From positions 1-24,924 of the forward strand of contig JADHYV010000142.1 of the NCBI GenBank assembly GCA_027604705.1: a DNA stretch of 24,924 bases, given 5' to 3'. Of the stretch, positions 9,430 through 20,300 are shown in pieces (position 1 is the stretch's first letter; each line of letters starts with the position of its first letter). This DNA comes from Allomyces arbusculus (lineage: Eukaryota; Blastocladiomycota; Blastocladiomycetes; Blastocladiales; Blastocladiaceae). A program made the position numbers and the translations under genes. The notes beneath the pieces are model-generated. The model ran no database searches, was not told where the DNA came from, and saw nothing but the letters and a program-made list of their open reading frames with translations.

Positions 9430-10018
9430 GGTCGTGGGGAGAAGAGCGCGCCAACTGGCCGAATGCGGGCATGCGAGCCGAGAGCTGCAGAGCAAAGACG
9501 TGCGAGTAGCGGGCTTGTCGACTGATATTTATCGGTAAACCAAACTCGTCTCCTCGAATTTCGGACATCACGCGACGGCAGAAGCCGCAAGGACAGCTGA
9601 TGCTTTATGGTCGTTGCGCTGCTTTTGTCGCTTATGAACGGCCATATGTATCATAATCGGTAATGTGCCAAAAGGCAAGGGTGCCGTCAGAGGGTCCGAC
9701 CACCGCGTCTTACCTCTGCCACCTGCACCTCGCGTACGCTTTTGCTTGGGGAGGATTACTTGTGCATGAAGTTGGACAGAAGTTCACTTTGAGGAGGTGG
9801 CCGATGGTCCACTGAGCGGGGACAAAAGGTGTGCTCGCATTGGCCCCCCATCGATCGCTCCGGTTCTGTTCAACATTGGCGAAAAACGAATCCAAACCGT
9901 ATATCATCAGTCAACAATACTCTCCCCAAACGCATCGAACGAAAGCCGACGGAGCAAGCGCGCAAGTTCAATATCCCCAGTCCCCCTCAGTCATCACACC
10001 TCTCCCGTCGCCGGAACG
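9430..10018. other. Intergenic region between the GRDP-like locus and the channel 3' end
   Basis: This is 589 bp upstream of the GRDP-like start and downstream of the channel stop, both on the minus strand. It holds the second copy of the 41-nt repeat (9694-9734). No coding exon is supported. A promoter for the GRDP-like gene is expected here, but no TATA box was recognised. Confidence 0.4.
9694..9734. repeat. 41-nt dispersed repeat, copy 2
   Basis: The segment starting GTCCGACCACCGCGTCTTAC matches 7748-7788 at 35 of 41 positions with no gap. On the minus strand it reads GGCAGAG|GTAAGACG, keeping the donor-like core of copy 1. Confidence 0.7.
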
Positions 10019-13000
10019 CTATGATCGAGACGCCGTCCTCGGCACAGCCAACGCGGTCGAATGATCATCTCTGGACCCGAGCGCCGCGGCTGCCGACATC
10101 GATCGCTTCCGCTGTCCGGTAAACGCGGTAAGCAGCATTCCGTCAGAGCGGTAAGGCACCCCTCGATCCGCCGCTGACCGCGACACAACGGGCGACTGCG
10201 CATCAGCGGTGGACAGGCGCTTCGCTGATGCCCGCAGAACTCTTGGCGCCAACGAGGACGAGCTCGACTTTCTGCTCCCGGAAGCCCACTGTTGCGCGCT
10301 GCCGATGGGGTGTTGCCGGGCCGCATGCGCACCTTGCGCGGCGGCAAATGCGAGTCGCGGTGGTGGGACTGCGAGCGCGGGTCGGTGCATGGGGATCGGC
10401 GTCTGCTCACTGCCGCTCGACGACATGAGACTTCCGGGCGACAGCGGCACTTGGTCGTCGTCGTCGTCGTCGTCGTCGTCGTAGTCAATGTCGCCCTCAT
10501 CGTCGGTCTCGTCAATGTAGTCGTCGGCCCCATCCTCGTCGCTGTCGCTTTCGTACACCTGGATCTGGAGCGGATGGTGCACCGCGAGTTCGGCGATCGA
10601 CATGGACGTGTAGACGCCCGTGCCCGTCGCGTCAGTTCGCGGTGAGCCGGCGGTCGTTGGCGACATGCTCGCAACGGCTTCCCTGGAAGTTACTCTGGAC
10701 GTGACCCCTACGCGCGTGACAGGTATGCTGCTGGTCGTCGTGGTCGTAGCGGTGCCCATGGTGCTGTTCGAGTCCTGCGGGTTGGCCGATTCGCTCGACC
10801 GACTGTAGAGCACTTCGAATCGTCGTGGCGGGACCACATTGCCGACGCTCCCTCCTCCACGCACCGCTCCTCCTTGTCCTGTGCCCGTTCCACTTGGCGG
10901 CCAAACGCGCGTTGCCGACGCGGCCAGTGACCCTGCGGCGGTCGCAAACCCCGCAAACGAATTGAACACGCTGCGCGCCCCCGGCGTTCGGTCGACGACC
11001 CGCAACTGCATCGGCGCTGTCATTGTTGCCTCGACTACGCCTGCCGGCGCAGCACTCGCAGCGGGACTCGCGCGCGGATTTGGGAGCTGCCCGTGCGAAA
11101 TCGACGCGCCGGCCTTGGTCGCACGCTTGGTCCCTGGCTCATGCGAGCTGGTGGCTGGTGGTGGCGGCGCCGGCGACAACGGCCGCTGCTGCACCTGAGA
11201 CCCCATCGACGACGACGCGCGCATCGACCGCATAATCGATTCGCGCAAGAGCGCCAAACTTGCCGATGACGTGTCGTGCCCACTGCGCGTCGATCGTGTA
11301 CTGCCCGAACTGATTCGTCGGCCGGACCCGAGTTTGCGGCTCGCGCGAAGTCTGCGCTGGTCGGGGCGCGGCGCACGCGACAGTGCGCCTGTGCTGCCCC
11401 CGCCGCTCCCTTCACCGCCGCCGCCGGTGCCGGCGTCGCTCGTGTGCAGTGATGCGAGGCTCAGCGACCCTTGCCTGTTATCGGCGACGACGCGCATAGC
11501 GTACATCGAGTCCGGCAACGTGATTTGGCCAAGTTCCTCGTCGACCGAGGCACCGAGTTCCTGGAGCCGCGAACTGTGCACCGACCCGTCGCGCGATGAC
11601 GTCGACGCGGGCGCACGATCCCAGGCGCAACCTTGCGCCTTGAGCGAGGACGTTGACATGGTCACGGTGATTTCCGGCGGTGCCGTCGCCGCGAGCGCCG
11701 ACTTCGACGCCATGCGGGTCGGTGGTGACGATCCTGCCGCGACCACAGCCACCGGCTGAGTCGGCACGACAGTGGCCTCGTCGGGCCGCAGCATCGTGGT
11801 TTCGGTCGTGTTGGGCCGCGACATGGACTGTTCCCGCAACCGCTGCTGCTCTGCCTGAAGTCGCTGCCGGTTCTCGTTTTCCTTGAGCCTCTCCTGCGCC
11901 GCGAGCAAGATGCGCTCCTTGACGGCCGGGTAGAAGGTCAAGACTTCCTCGAGGTTGGCCTTGGACAGGACGTAGATGTCCGTGTAGGTGGCCGCGCGAA
12001 TGCTGGCCGTGCGCGGGCGCGAGAAAAACTACCAGCAGGTGGGAGAGTAATGAGCCGAATTGGGCCTCGCGTGGGAACAGGGGTGGCGTGTAGTGTGGTA
12101 AACGTACAAGCTAAGAATGGGCCAAATTGCCTGCCTGTTGTGAGTTTGGATGAACGAAGACATCGGAAAACAGCGGATCACAAATACGTACCGCAATCTC
12201 GCCGAAAAACGACCCTTCGTGCATAAACGCAAAGACTTGCGACCCGTCCTCGCTGACCACGTCGACGCGCCCCTTATGGATGCTGCAGCACGAGCACGCC
12301 AATCCGATCACGCAGGGTCAGTCAGAGCAGCGGGAATGGTCGTTGACAGGAGCAGAACGTACAAGAACATTTCAGACCCGATATCGCCCTTTTTCACGAC
12401 ATACTCGTTGGGCAAAAACAGCACCGGCTGCAGCGCGAGCGCGAGCATGCGCATGAACCCAATCTCGGTATCCTGGAACAGCGGCACCTTGGAGATGATG
12501 TGGCCATTGATCCCGAGCGCGAGCTCGGCCTGGAATGTGGTCGGCAAATCGGCAAAAATGGTCTTGGCGTCAATCCCCTTGGATCGCTTGAACAGGTAAT
12601 CGTAGTAGTTGGCGACGCGCTTGCGCGTCGAGTCGTCAAAGTTGTTGTGGTCCATGTACTGGCGCACCGAGAGCAGCTTTTGCTGATACCGCGACCGCTG
12701 TGAGTCGCGGTTGGCCAAGATCGACGTGACCGAGGCTGTCACGTAGCCGAAGACGACGAGCGCCGAGAGGAACATTACGAGGCCGAGGATTTTTGCGTCG
12801 AATGTTGGGACCTCGAGGTCGGCGTAGCCCGGGACGGTCAAGACTAGAGAAGAGCCAAGGCACGTCAGCTTCACGAACGTACACAGGCCCAACTCGATGA
12901 AATGCGCCGTACTGTTGAGAACCCAATACACCGAGTTGATGTACTGCACCGTCTTCTTCTCGTTCATCGCGGGCGTGTGCAGGTCAATCGCATCCGGGTT

Positions 13001-13780
13001 GCCCGGGTCGGCCGTCGACCACGTAATCTGGCCCGGTCCATCCGGGATCCCGAAGCGCCACCAAATGCACGCGTAATAGTGCACGATCATGACGAGCATG
13101 AGCAAAAACTTGTAGACCTGGACGAAAAGCGACCCGGACAGTTTCATTTCCTCGGCACGAATCCAGCCAATGGCTTTGCCAAGCGCGAGCACACGGTTGA
13201 GCCGCAGAGCATGCGTCGTTTCGTGATCGGACAGGAACAGTTCGAGCGGGAAGTTGGCCACAACGTTCCATGCGAACCACGTGCGCAAGTAGTGGCGAGC
13301 CATGGCGCGTGGATCCGTGATCACTTGGCCGTCGGCATTCACAAAGGCCGTGCGGAATCCGAGCGCCACGTCAATCCACTGAATGACCCACGCGATACGG
13401 TCGACAGCGACAGTTGCGGGCACCGTGTCGGCCTCGAACGCAGCCTCGTACGGGACAATGATGGCCTGCACGACCGCCGCGACCATGGCGATCATGGACC
13501 AGATCGTGGCGGCACGCGTTTCCGGTACGAGCACAATGCGCCGCAGGGCGTCGGCAACCGTGGTCCGAGCAATTTCGGTCCACTCAGCGACGCGGTCGTG
13601 CCATGGCGGCGACGGTGGTGGAAGGTACTCGGACCGCGCTGAGTCGAACGGCGGCATGGATTGCGCGAGCGTTCTCGTGTCGGTTGTCGTTGTTGATTCG
13701 CCTGCTGCGAGTGACAACGTGGCCACAATGAGCGGTGCCTGCGCCGATTCAAATGGCGGCTTCCGGTCGGGTTCCGCCAT
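10019..13780 (-). CDS. HCN/CNG-type cyclic-nucleotide-gated cation channel, 4 exons, 1149 aa
   Basis: Exons are 13780-12913, 12843-12363, 12282-12192 and 12028-10019, totalling 3450 nt, with introns of 69, 80 and 163 nt. Order in the protein: cytosolic Pro/Ser-rich N-terminus; S1 about 91-111; S2 127-145 (IDVALGFRTAFVNADGQVI); S3 165-183 (HYLRTWFAWNVVANFPLE); S4 189-208 (LRLNRVLALGKAIGWIR); S5 214-241; pore helix and filter 280-300 (VYWVLNILTVPGYADLEV); S6 304-334; a C-linker; and a cyclic-nucleotide-binding domain about 409-520. In that domain FGEI (476-479) and PRTASIRA (485-492) form the phosphate cassette. Arg486-Thr487 is the pair linked to cGMP binding in CNGA1 and HCN2. The filter has GYA in place of GYG. 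The last 630 residues are Ser/Thr/Ala-rich and disordered, with an Asp run. It should sit in the plasma or flagellar membrane. A CCAAT sequence (13820-13816, minus) lies 36 nt upstream of the ATG. Confidence 0.9.
10454..10480 (-). repeat. (GAC)9 trinucleotide repeat coding for nine Asp
   Basis: Nine perfect GTC units on the plus strand are read as GAC on the coding strand. They give a run of nine Asp inside an acidic stretch (YESDSDEDGADDYIDETDDE just upstream in the protein). This part of the channel tail could change length by replication slippage. Confidence 0.9.
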
Positions 13781-14585
13781 GGCAACAACATGCGCCAGCG
13801 GCCGGCGCGCGCCGATTGGTCGTTATCCGACGTTGCCAAGACTGGTTCTGCGGCAGGCGCTAAATGTTGTCTAGAGTCTCTCGCAAGCCGGCGCAGTGCG
13901 CGCGGATTGCCCCGCCCAGGGTCCGGTGGGGGTCGTGCCAGTGCGCACACGCGAGCCAGGCGCGCGTCGTCGAGACTCTGGACCGTGAAAGCAAGGGATC
14001 CGACGCGAGGGACTCACCGAACGGGTGCGGAATGTGGTGGTCCGATGCAGGAATGGCCGTGCGCCGTGGCGCAGCGGGCCGAGCTGGTCGTCGGGGGGTC
14101 GATATATCGCAAGCGTGGGTCCCGGCGCAAATTGCAGCAAGTCTCGACGGTTTCCGGGGGGTGCGGGTTGCTGTTACTCGCGCGGATGTTGGCAATGTCG
14201 CTGATGAAGTCGTTGTCGTCGACAAGTGTGACGAGCGATTTGTTCAGGCGGCGAACAGGGCGAAAGATGATTTCGGGCTGTGGCGGAGATCGCGATCATG
14301 TGATGTTGCGCCCTGACTCACGCGCATTTGATTTACTGGTCTTGCCACGCACTCTTTGCGTCAGCGCCGCGGCCGTGCCATGCTTTCAACGTCGCCAAGG
14401 CCGCCAAGTTGCCCACGACACTCGCGACGACGACGACGACGACAACGCTGCTGACGAGTGCCGACCGCAAGCCGCGCAACCCCCTCTTCAAGTCGATACA
14501 AGGACACGCGGTCCCCCAACCATCAAGGAGCACCACCAACCAGCACCATTCTGGGCACGGACTGTAAGGATCAACACCAAGCATT
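13781..14585. other. Divergent intergenic region, channel and PRO1 promoters
   Basis: This is 805 bp between the channel start (-) and the glutamate kinase start (+). Beyond the CCAAT sequence near the channel start I see no TATA box. A short (CGA)6 run lies at 14425-14442. Long open frames cross it on both strands, but they are Arg-rich, mutually overlapping and without family features, so I treat them as chance frames in GC-rich DNA. Confidence 0.5.
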
Positions 14586-15920
14586 ATGGCCAGCAATTCG
14601 CCTTCCAGCAGCACGCAAACCGTCGTGATCAAGGTCGGCACTTCGTCAATCTGCGACGAGGTCACGCACCGACCTCGGCTCGCCCTGCTCGCTGCGCTCG
14701 TCGAGACGATCGTCGCGCTGCGCGAGGCCGGTCATCGTGTCGTACTCGTCACGTCCGGTGCCATTGGCGTCGGCCTGCGCGCGACCTATGAGGCCACGCG
14801 CCCCAAGAAACTCGCGCGCCTGCAAGCGCTCGCGGCCATCGGCCAGGCACAGCTCATGGCGCAGTACGCGGCGCTCTTCTCGCCCTTTGACGTGCAAGTC
14901 GCGCAAATCTTGATTTCGCGCGGCGACGTGGCTGACCGGCACCGGTACCTGAACGCATGCAACGCCCTGCGTGAGCTGCTCGACATGGGCATGGTGCCCG
15001 TCGTCAACGAAAACGATGCCGTGTCGGTGGCCGAAATCAAGTTTGGCGACAACGACACGCTCTCGGCCGTGGTTGCGCGCATGGTCGCAGCCCAGTGGCT
15101 GTTTTTGCTCACCGACGTGGACGCACTATACACGGACAACCCGCGCACCAACCCGGACGCGAAACCCGTACGCGTCGTGCGCGACCTGCTGGCGCTCCGT
15201 GAGCAAGTCAAGGTACCAGCCGGTGCCGGATCTTCGGTCGGGACAGGCGGCATGGAGACCAAGCTCGTCGCCGCGGAACTCGCGACGGCCGCGGGCGTAA
15301 CCACGGTTATCTTAAACGCTCAGCGCCCGCGCGATTTGGTTGCCGCCATGTCGCAGCCGCTGCCTACGACTGCTGCCGCGACGGGCAACGTTGGTGATGA
15401 AGTCAAGGCCGTTGCGCACCTCCTGGGCACACGGTTTTTGCCTCCGCAAGAATCGTCGCCGCTCCCGGACCGCAAGTGGTGGATCCGGCACGGATTGCGT
15501 CCAGCTGGGACCGTTCTCGTCGACAAGGGCGCCATGAACGCGCTCGCCGACCACCGCGCGTCGCTGTTCCCCGCCGGAATCGTGGGCGTGATTGGCCAAT
15601 TTGCCGCGACGCAGGCCGTGACTATTGTTGCCGTCTCGAACAAGACCGATCGCGCCGCTCTGCGCTCTGCCACGGACCTGACGCAGCTCACCGACCCCAT
15701 CACGGTCGGCAAAGGGCTCGTCAACTACTCGGCCGCGGAACTACGCCTGATCATGGGGCACCAGAGCACCGAAGTCGCCGAGATTCTGGGCTATGCCGAG
15801 TCAGAAGCTGTGATTGACCGCAGTAGCATTGTTCTCGAGCCCGGTGTTGGGCGAGTACGGCGGGCGTCGGCGGGCCGGCCACAGACGTCGGGGTCGAACA
15901 CGTCGATTGCGTCCGAGTAA
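14586..15920 (+). CDS. PRO1: Glutamate 5-kinase with PUA domain, 444 aa
   Basis: This enzyme phosphorylates L-glutamate to gamma-glutamyl phosphate, the first step of proline synthesis in the cytosol. It is a single exon from ATG 14586 to TAA 15918-15920. The amino-acid kinase domain starts with VVIKVGTSSIC (residues 13-23) and carries VTSGAIGVG (55-63), the glutamate-binding NENDAVS (141-147) and FGDNDTLSA (153-161), LLTDVDALYTDNP (174-186) and GTGGMETK (219-226). A PUA domain follows (about 305-385: RPAGTVLVDKGAM to VGKGLVNYSA). The length is close to yeast Pro1 (428 aa), which also has the kinase-PUA layout. A Ser-rich tail of about 30 residues is added. Like fungal Pro1, it is not fused to the reductase. 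Feedback inhibition by proline is known for the family, but nothing specific here tests it. Confidence 0.96.
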   Translation: MASNSPSSSTQTVVIKVGTSSICDEVTHRPRLALLAALVETIVALREAGHRVVLVTSGAIGVGLRATYEATRPKKLARLQALAAIGQAQLMAQYAALFSPFDVQVAQILISRGDVADRHRYLNACNALRELLDMGMVPVVNENDAVSVAEIKFGDNDTLSAVVARMVAAQWLFLLTDVDALYTDNPRTNPDAKPVRVVRDLLALREQVKVPAGAGSSVGTGGMETKLVAAELATAAGVTTVILNAQRPRDLVAAMSQPLPTTAAATGNVGDEVKAVAHLLGTRFLPPQESSPLPDRKWWIRHGLRPAGTVLVDKGAMNALADHRASLFPAGIVGVIGQFAATQAVTIVAVSNKTDRAALRSATDLTQLTDPITVGKGLVNYSAAELRLIMGHQSTEVAEILGYAESEAVIDRSSIVLEPGVGRVRRASAGRPQTSGSNTSIASE

Positions 15921-16318
15921 TCCTTGATTTCTCTATTGTTAGTGGGAACCCGAACCCTTTCGACGCGCTATTTGAGCACGATTTTGGCCTCTGCTTCCCC
16001 ACCGCTCTTGCCTCACAGCGATCGCTTGCAATATACATTTCTATCTTGATTTCCTTCACCAATCTCTCGCGATTTCCTCACCAATGCAACTCCACCCTTT
16101 CCACCCTCTTCATCCTCTCAGTCCTCTTTGTCCTCTCCACCTGCCGTCCTTGACACCCATGGCCTGTTCGAGCCAAAGGCCAGTTCAAGCTCGACTCGAA
16201 AGCGCTCGGCGTAAGTAATGGTAATAAGTTGTCAACAGATACACGAAGATCGAAGTGATCACGCCACACCACGCCAAACCTCCTCGGCAACAAAAATTTG
16301 TTGCCTGCCGAAATTGGC
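15921..16318. other. Intergenic region with a pyrimidine-rich tract
   Basis: This is 398 bp after the PRO1 stop. It contains a T/C-rich stretch (about 16060-16150, with repeated ccaccctc and gtcctct units) and no coding exon. It should hold the PRO1 3' UTR and that of the converging minus-strand remnant. Confidence 0.4.
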
Positions 16319-17166
16319 TTATGCAGGCGCGGCCAACCTGACCTCGTCGCCGTTCACGTCGCCTATCTCACTCACGCGCGTCACTTGCATGGTCCAACCT
16401 GCCACAAACGCCTTATTGTCCTCCGCCACCGACGCCAAATCGACCCGCTGCGGACCGTCAAGCCCGAACGCGACTTGGGATGCACCGCGCGCGTGCAGCG
16501 TTGCTCTCCCTGGCCCGATCCCCGAAACAAAAGCAGCTCCAGGGAGCAGCGGCGGTTGTGTGAAGTGCTAGGACTTGGTCGACGACGGTCGCCTTGGTGG
16601 TGACAGGAACGAAGGCGAACCTGCTGTCGGGCAGTTGCAAGTTGATTTCGATTTTGATAACGTGTCGGCCACGCACTCATCGAGCCCGTGGCGGCTTGTT
16701 GCACACGAACAGCGTGAAAGCGCTTGGAATTACCAGCACCTTGTTGATGTTTTGCTGCAGCTTGGCCCAAAATGACGATGACTGTGTTCTCGTGCATCTC
16801 GACGATGTGGGTCTTTGGTGAAAAACTGGTCTGGAAAAACGTCGGACCAGGTGGTTCGTTGTGGGGGCAGACTTTTTCGCCATGGGCCGCAGCAGCGGCT
16901 GGGCCGACCTTCAATCTTTTTGTTGCCTCCACGAGGGTGGGTCCTGCAGGCTGACCACGCCGACCACGTCGCCGCCACTCTCCATGCAATTCGGCCCCGA
17001 ACCCGCCACGCACAAGGGTGCACGAGCACGCGTGGTGCACAGTTCCGACCTAACGTGCGCCCACCAAATTCTGCACCACCTTTCCCGTTGAAACTTGGGC
17101 CGCAAGCTGCAAGCAAGTGTCGGGCCCGATGTTCTCGATGGCGGTGGTCCCGACCCCTCCGACCAT
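16319..17166 (-). pseudogene. Probable decayed gene, unknown family
   Basis: Several stretches on the minus strand have GC-rich third positions and protein-like composition in consistent order. They are MVGGVGTTAIENIGPDTCLQ (ATG 17166), SGGDVVGVVSLQDPP (about 16930), WAKLQQNINKVLVIPSAFTL, VIKIEINLQLPDSRFAFVPV and, in a different frame, PGAAFVSGIGPGRATLHARG through to TAA at 16319. Plausible introns could link the first three. A TGA (16679-16677) then interrupts one frame between VLVIPSAF and VIKIEINL. The frame changes near 16545 with no usable intron. I cannot name the family. It may be a pseudogene, or a functional gene whose splicing or assembly I misread. Confidence 0.35.
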
Positions 17167-17171
17167 AAAAT
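17164..17171 (+). promoter_or_regulatory. TATA-like element upstream of the secreted repeat protein
   Basis: The sequence CATAAAAT lies 211 nt upstream of ATG 17382. It is followed by a pyrimidine-rich leader (17191-17245, ctctcttctg and ctcactctctcc). The order fits a core promoter with a long leader, but the distance is large and the match is partial. Confidence 0.3.
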
Positions 17172-17381
17172 GCGCGGCTGCACCCGCGCTCGTTCTCTCT
17201 TCTGTAGCGACTTCCGCTCTGCCCACTCTCACTCTCTCCACCCACGCGCGCGCAACGAGACGGAGCGTTCGAGGAGCAGTACCGCACAGCGCTGCAATAG
17301 ACGACCAATAGACGACGATTCGACGCGTTTTTCGGCACTTGGGCCCCAATCTCGAACTCGTTCCTCCAACACTTTTTCGCC

Positions 17382-20300
17382 ATGACCAAGGTGCTCGCGG
17401 TCCTGACCGCATTGGCCTTCCTGGCCCTCTCGGCCGAGGCCAACCGCCTCGTCGAGCGCACGATCGCCGACGCTCAGGTCGTGCCGCTCGCGATCCCGGA
17501 CGACGAGTACGAGGTAAAGCCCTCGCACCCGGGTGATAACAGCTTTGTGCTTCGCTCTGGCCTCGTACGTGTCATTTCTTTTCATTTTCGCAAAAATGTG
17601 GGATCCGGGAATGTCCATCTCCATTTATCGCGAAGGTGGGGCCGCCGCGACGTGTTCGTTTTGCTGCTGCGGCTGGCTGCTGCGGCCGCGGGTCCGAAGG
17701 GCCCCAGGCCGTCGGGTCCTGGTGCGATGCCGCGCTGTCGGGTCGGGTGGCGAGCGCGTTTGTGAAACGTTGGACCGGACGAAATCGGCGCGGCCAACAT
17801 CGTCGAACCTACCCACGCGGATTGCTCTTTTGTGATGGAGGAGGACGTGGTTCGCTGCGGTAAATTTGGGTGGCGTGTTCCTGCGCTTCATGCACTGCGA
17901 AATTCGCCTTTGCGCGTGGTTCTCGCCGCATGTTGTTGTGGCGCTTTCTGCCCACGTGCACTTGAAACACGCCGCGTTCGCCGTGTTCACTGTGTTCGCA
18001 CCCTTTCGCCCGGGGCTGTTTTTTGCCCTCTTTGGCCACCCTCTTCCCGAACCACAACTTCCAAACGAACCACCCGGGTCCCGCTTGCCACAAATTATCT
18101 TTTCACCACGTTCGCTGACTGACCGGACCTGCTCTCTTCCACCACCAACCACTAGAATGGCGAGTTCATGGGCATTGGCGGCGGCTTCTCGGTGCAGACG
18201 CGCTCGCTCGCCTCAATCGCCGTGCCGCGCGACGACTATGCCCCGCTCAAGTCGATCAAGGCGTCCTACATGACGCAGCTGACGGCGCAGGAGTCAGTCA
18301 CCAAGAAGGCCGGTGTGATCATTGCCTCGGCGCAGTACTCGACGTCGCGCCCGACCATCAACTTGGCCAACTTTTTGGCAATTCAGGACATCAAGTGCTC
18401 CGCCGATGGCATGACGATTGCTTTCAAGTCCGACGCGTCGGCCAAGCTCGCGCTGGCCCAGTGGAACCTGACGGCGCATGGCAAGCTCGCGTTCCTCGTG
18501 AACCACGAGTGGAAGTGCAATGGCGAGGACGCGATTGCGATTCGCGAGGCGCAGTCGATTGTGCAGGGCGAGGCCTCGGGCACGCTCAAGATCACGACGG
18601 CGACGCTCAAATCGGAAGACGTCATCTCCGACTTTGACTTGACCCTCGAGCACTTTGACGCGGCCGAGGACGCCGTGGTGAAGAGCAAGAACGACGTCTC
18701 GACCGAGTGCTTCAACAACTGGAACAAGGAAGGCCAGAAGAAGGTCTCGGTCGATGTCAACTATAATGCGGCCACGGGCAAGGCCTCCAAGGACTTGACG
18801 CTGCTCAAGATTGCCGATCTCGCTAACCTGCAGTGCACCAACTGCTTTTTGCATGGCGAGGCGGCGATTCGCGCGCGCGTCACGGGCACGGTGCTGCTCA
18901 TCAATTCCTACTCGCTCGAGGTCTCGACCGACTTTGCCGCCAACATGGACCTGACGCTCAACCTTTTCAAGAAGTCCAAGTCGGACCTTGTCAAGGTGGG
19001 CCTCTTTGTCAAGCCACTCGGTTCGGTCACGATCCCCGGACTCGTCAAGTTTGAGCCGTCGCTGCGTCTCGACGCGGGTATCGAGTACTCGTGCGCTGAG
19101 GACGTCGTGGCCACGACAGGCGTGGGCTTCCAGTTCCCGCTCAAGTGGTCGCTCACGTCGAACGGCCTCTTTGAAAAGCCCAAGCTCTCGGTACAGGGCG
19201 GGCCCAAGGTCACGCGCCATCCGTTCCAGCTGTCCAAGGACATTGAGATCAAGGCCTACGCGCACTTTATCCCGTCGTTTGTGTTTGACTTCAAGTTCTG
19301 CAAGGCCGATATGCACATGGCGCTCGAGCTCGACAACGAGTACGGCATTGAGATCTCGCGCGGCAAGTACGCGGGCTGCCCGAACTCGCTCAACGTCTTC
19401 ATGTACACGGAACACGACTTGACGTTCCTGATCGAGTCGAATCTCATGAAGAAGCGGTTTGACCTCTGGGTCTCGGGCCGCCTCGAGATTGGCTGCCCCG
19501 TCGAGACGTGCCGCAAGTGCCTGCCGGGCTCGACCACGGCCACTGCCTCGGCCACGACCACCAAGGTGACGACCGCCACCTCGGCCACTGGCACCGCAAC
19601 GGGCACGGCCACGGGTACCGCGACGGGCACCGCATCGGGTTCGGCGACGGCGACAGCGACCGGCAGCGGCTCGGCGACGGCTACCGCCACGGGCTCGCAG
19701 ACGGGCTCGGCCACCGCCACGGGCTCTGGTTCGGCTACGGCCACCGCCACGAGCTCGGGCTCGGCGACGGCAACCTCGACCTCGAAGATCGAAACCGGCA
19801 CTACGAGCAGCGCGACCGTGTCGCCCACGGACAGCGCTTCGTCGGCCTCGCAGATCCCCACCTCGACCAGCACCTCGGCTGCTGTTACCAGCACCTCGAC
19901 CAGTGCCGCAGCTTCGACCTCGACGGCGTCGGGCACGGCCACGGCTCCTGACCAGACCAAGACGACCGGCACCGGCTCGGCCACGGCCACTGCTTCGTCC
20001 ACGGCCACCGGCTCGGCCTCGTCGACCGCTACGGGTTCTGCTTCGTCCACTGGCACCGGTTCGGCCACCGCCACGACGGGTACCGGTTCGGCGACGGCCA
20101 CGACGGGCTCTGGCTCTGCCACCGCGACCACCACGGGCACCGGTTCGGCCTCGGCGACCACGACGGGTGCCGGCTCGGCCACGACGACGGGTACCGCGAC
20201 TGCGACCACCACTCAGGGCTCTGGCACGACGGTCATCCCGTGCCCTCCCTGCCCCGGCGGCACCAAGACGGTCATCATTGTCCAGCCCACGGCCACAGTC

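Noticed and set aside
13790-14791. Plus-strand open frame of 333 codons ahead of PRO1
   Set aside because: It overlaps the PRO1 start in another frame, is Arg-rich with no motif, and lies in the divergent promoter region.
689-17166. Paralogy between the 689-1300 protein and the 16319-17166 remnant
   Set aside because: Both look all-beta and share spacing of a few hydrophobic residues, but I could not align them with real identity.
17050-17412. Upstream extension of the minus-strand remnant beyond ATG 17166
   Set aside because: The extension is Arg/Ser-rich and overlaps the leader of the plus-strand secreted-protein gene.
18294-19415. Minus-strand open frame of 373 codons
   Set aside because: It is the antisense of the secreted protein's globular exon. 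Its Arg/Leu/Val-rich product is the usual mirror of GC-rich third positions.
19256-20212. Minus-strand Val/Ala/Glu/Pro repeat frame
   Set aside because: It is the mirror of the Thr/Ser stalk repeat. The plus strand carries the signal peptide, introns and stop that make sense.
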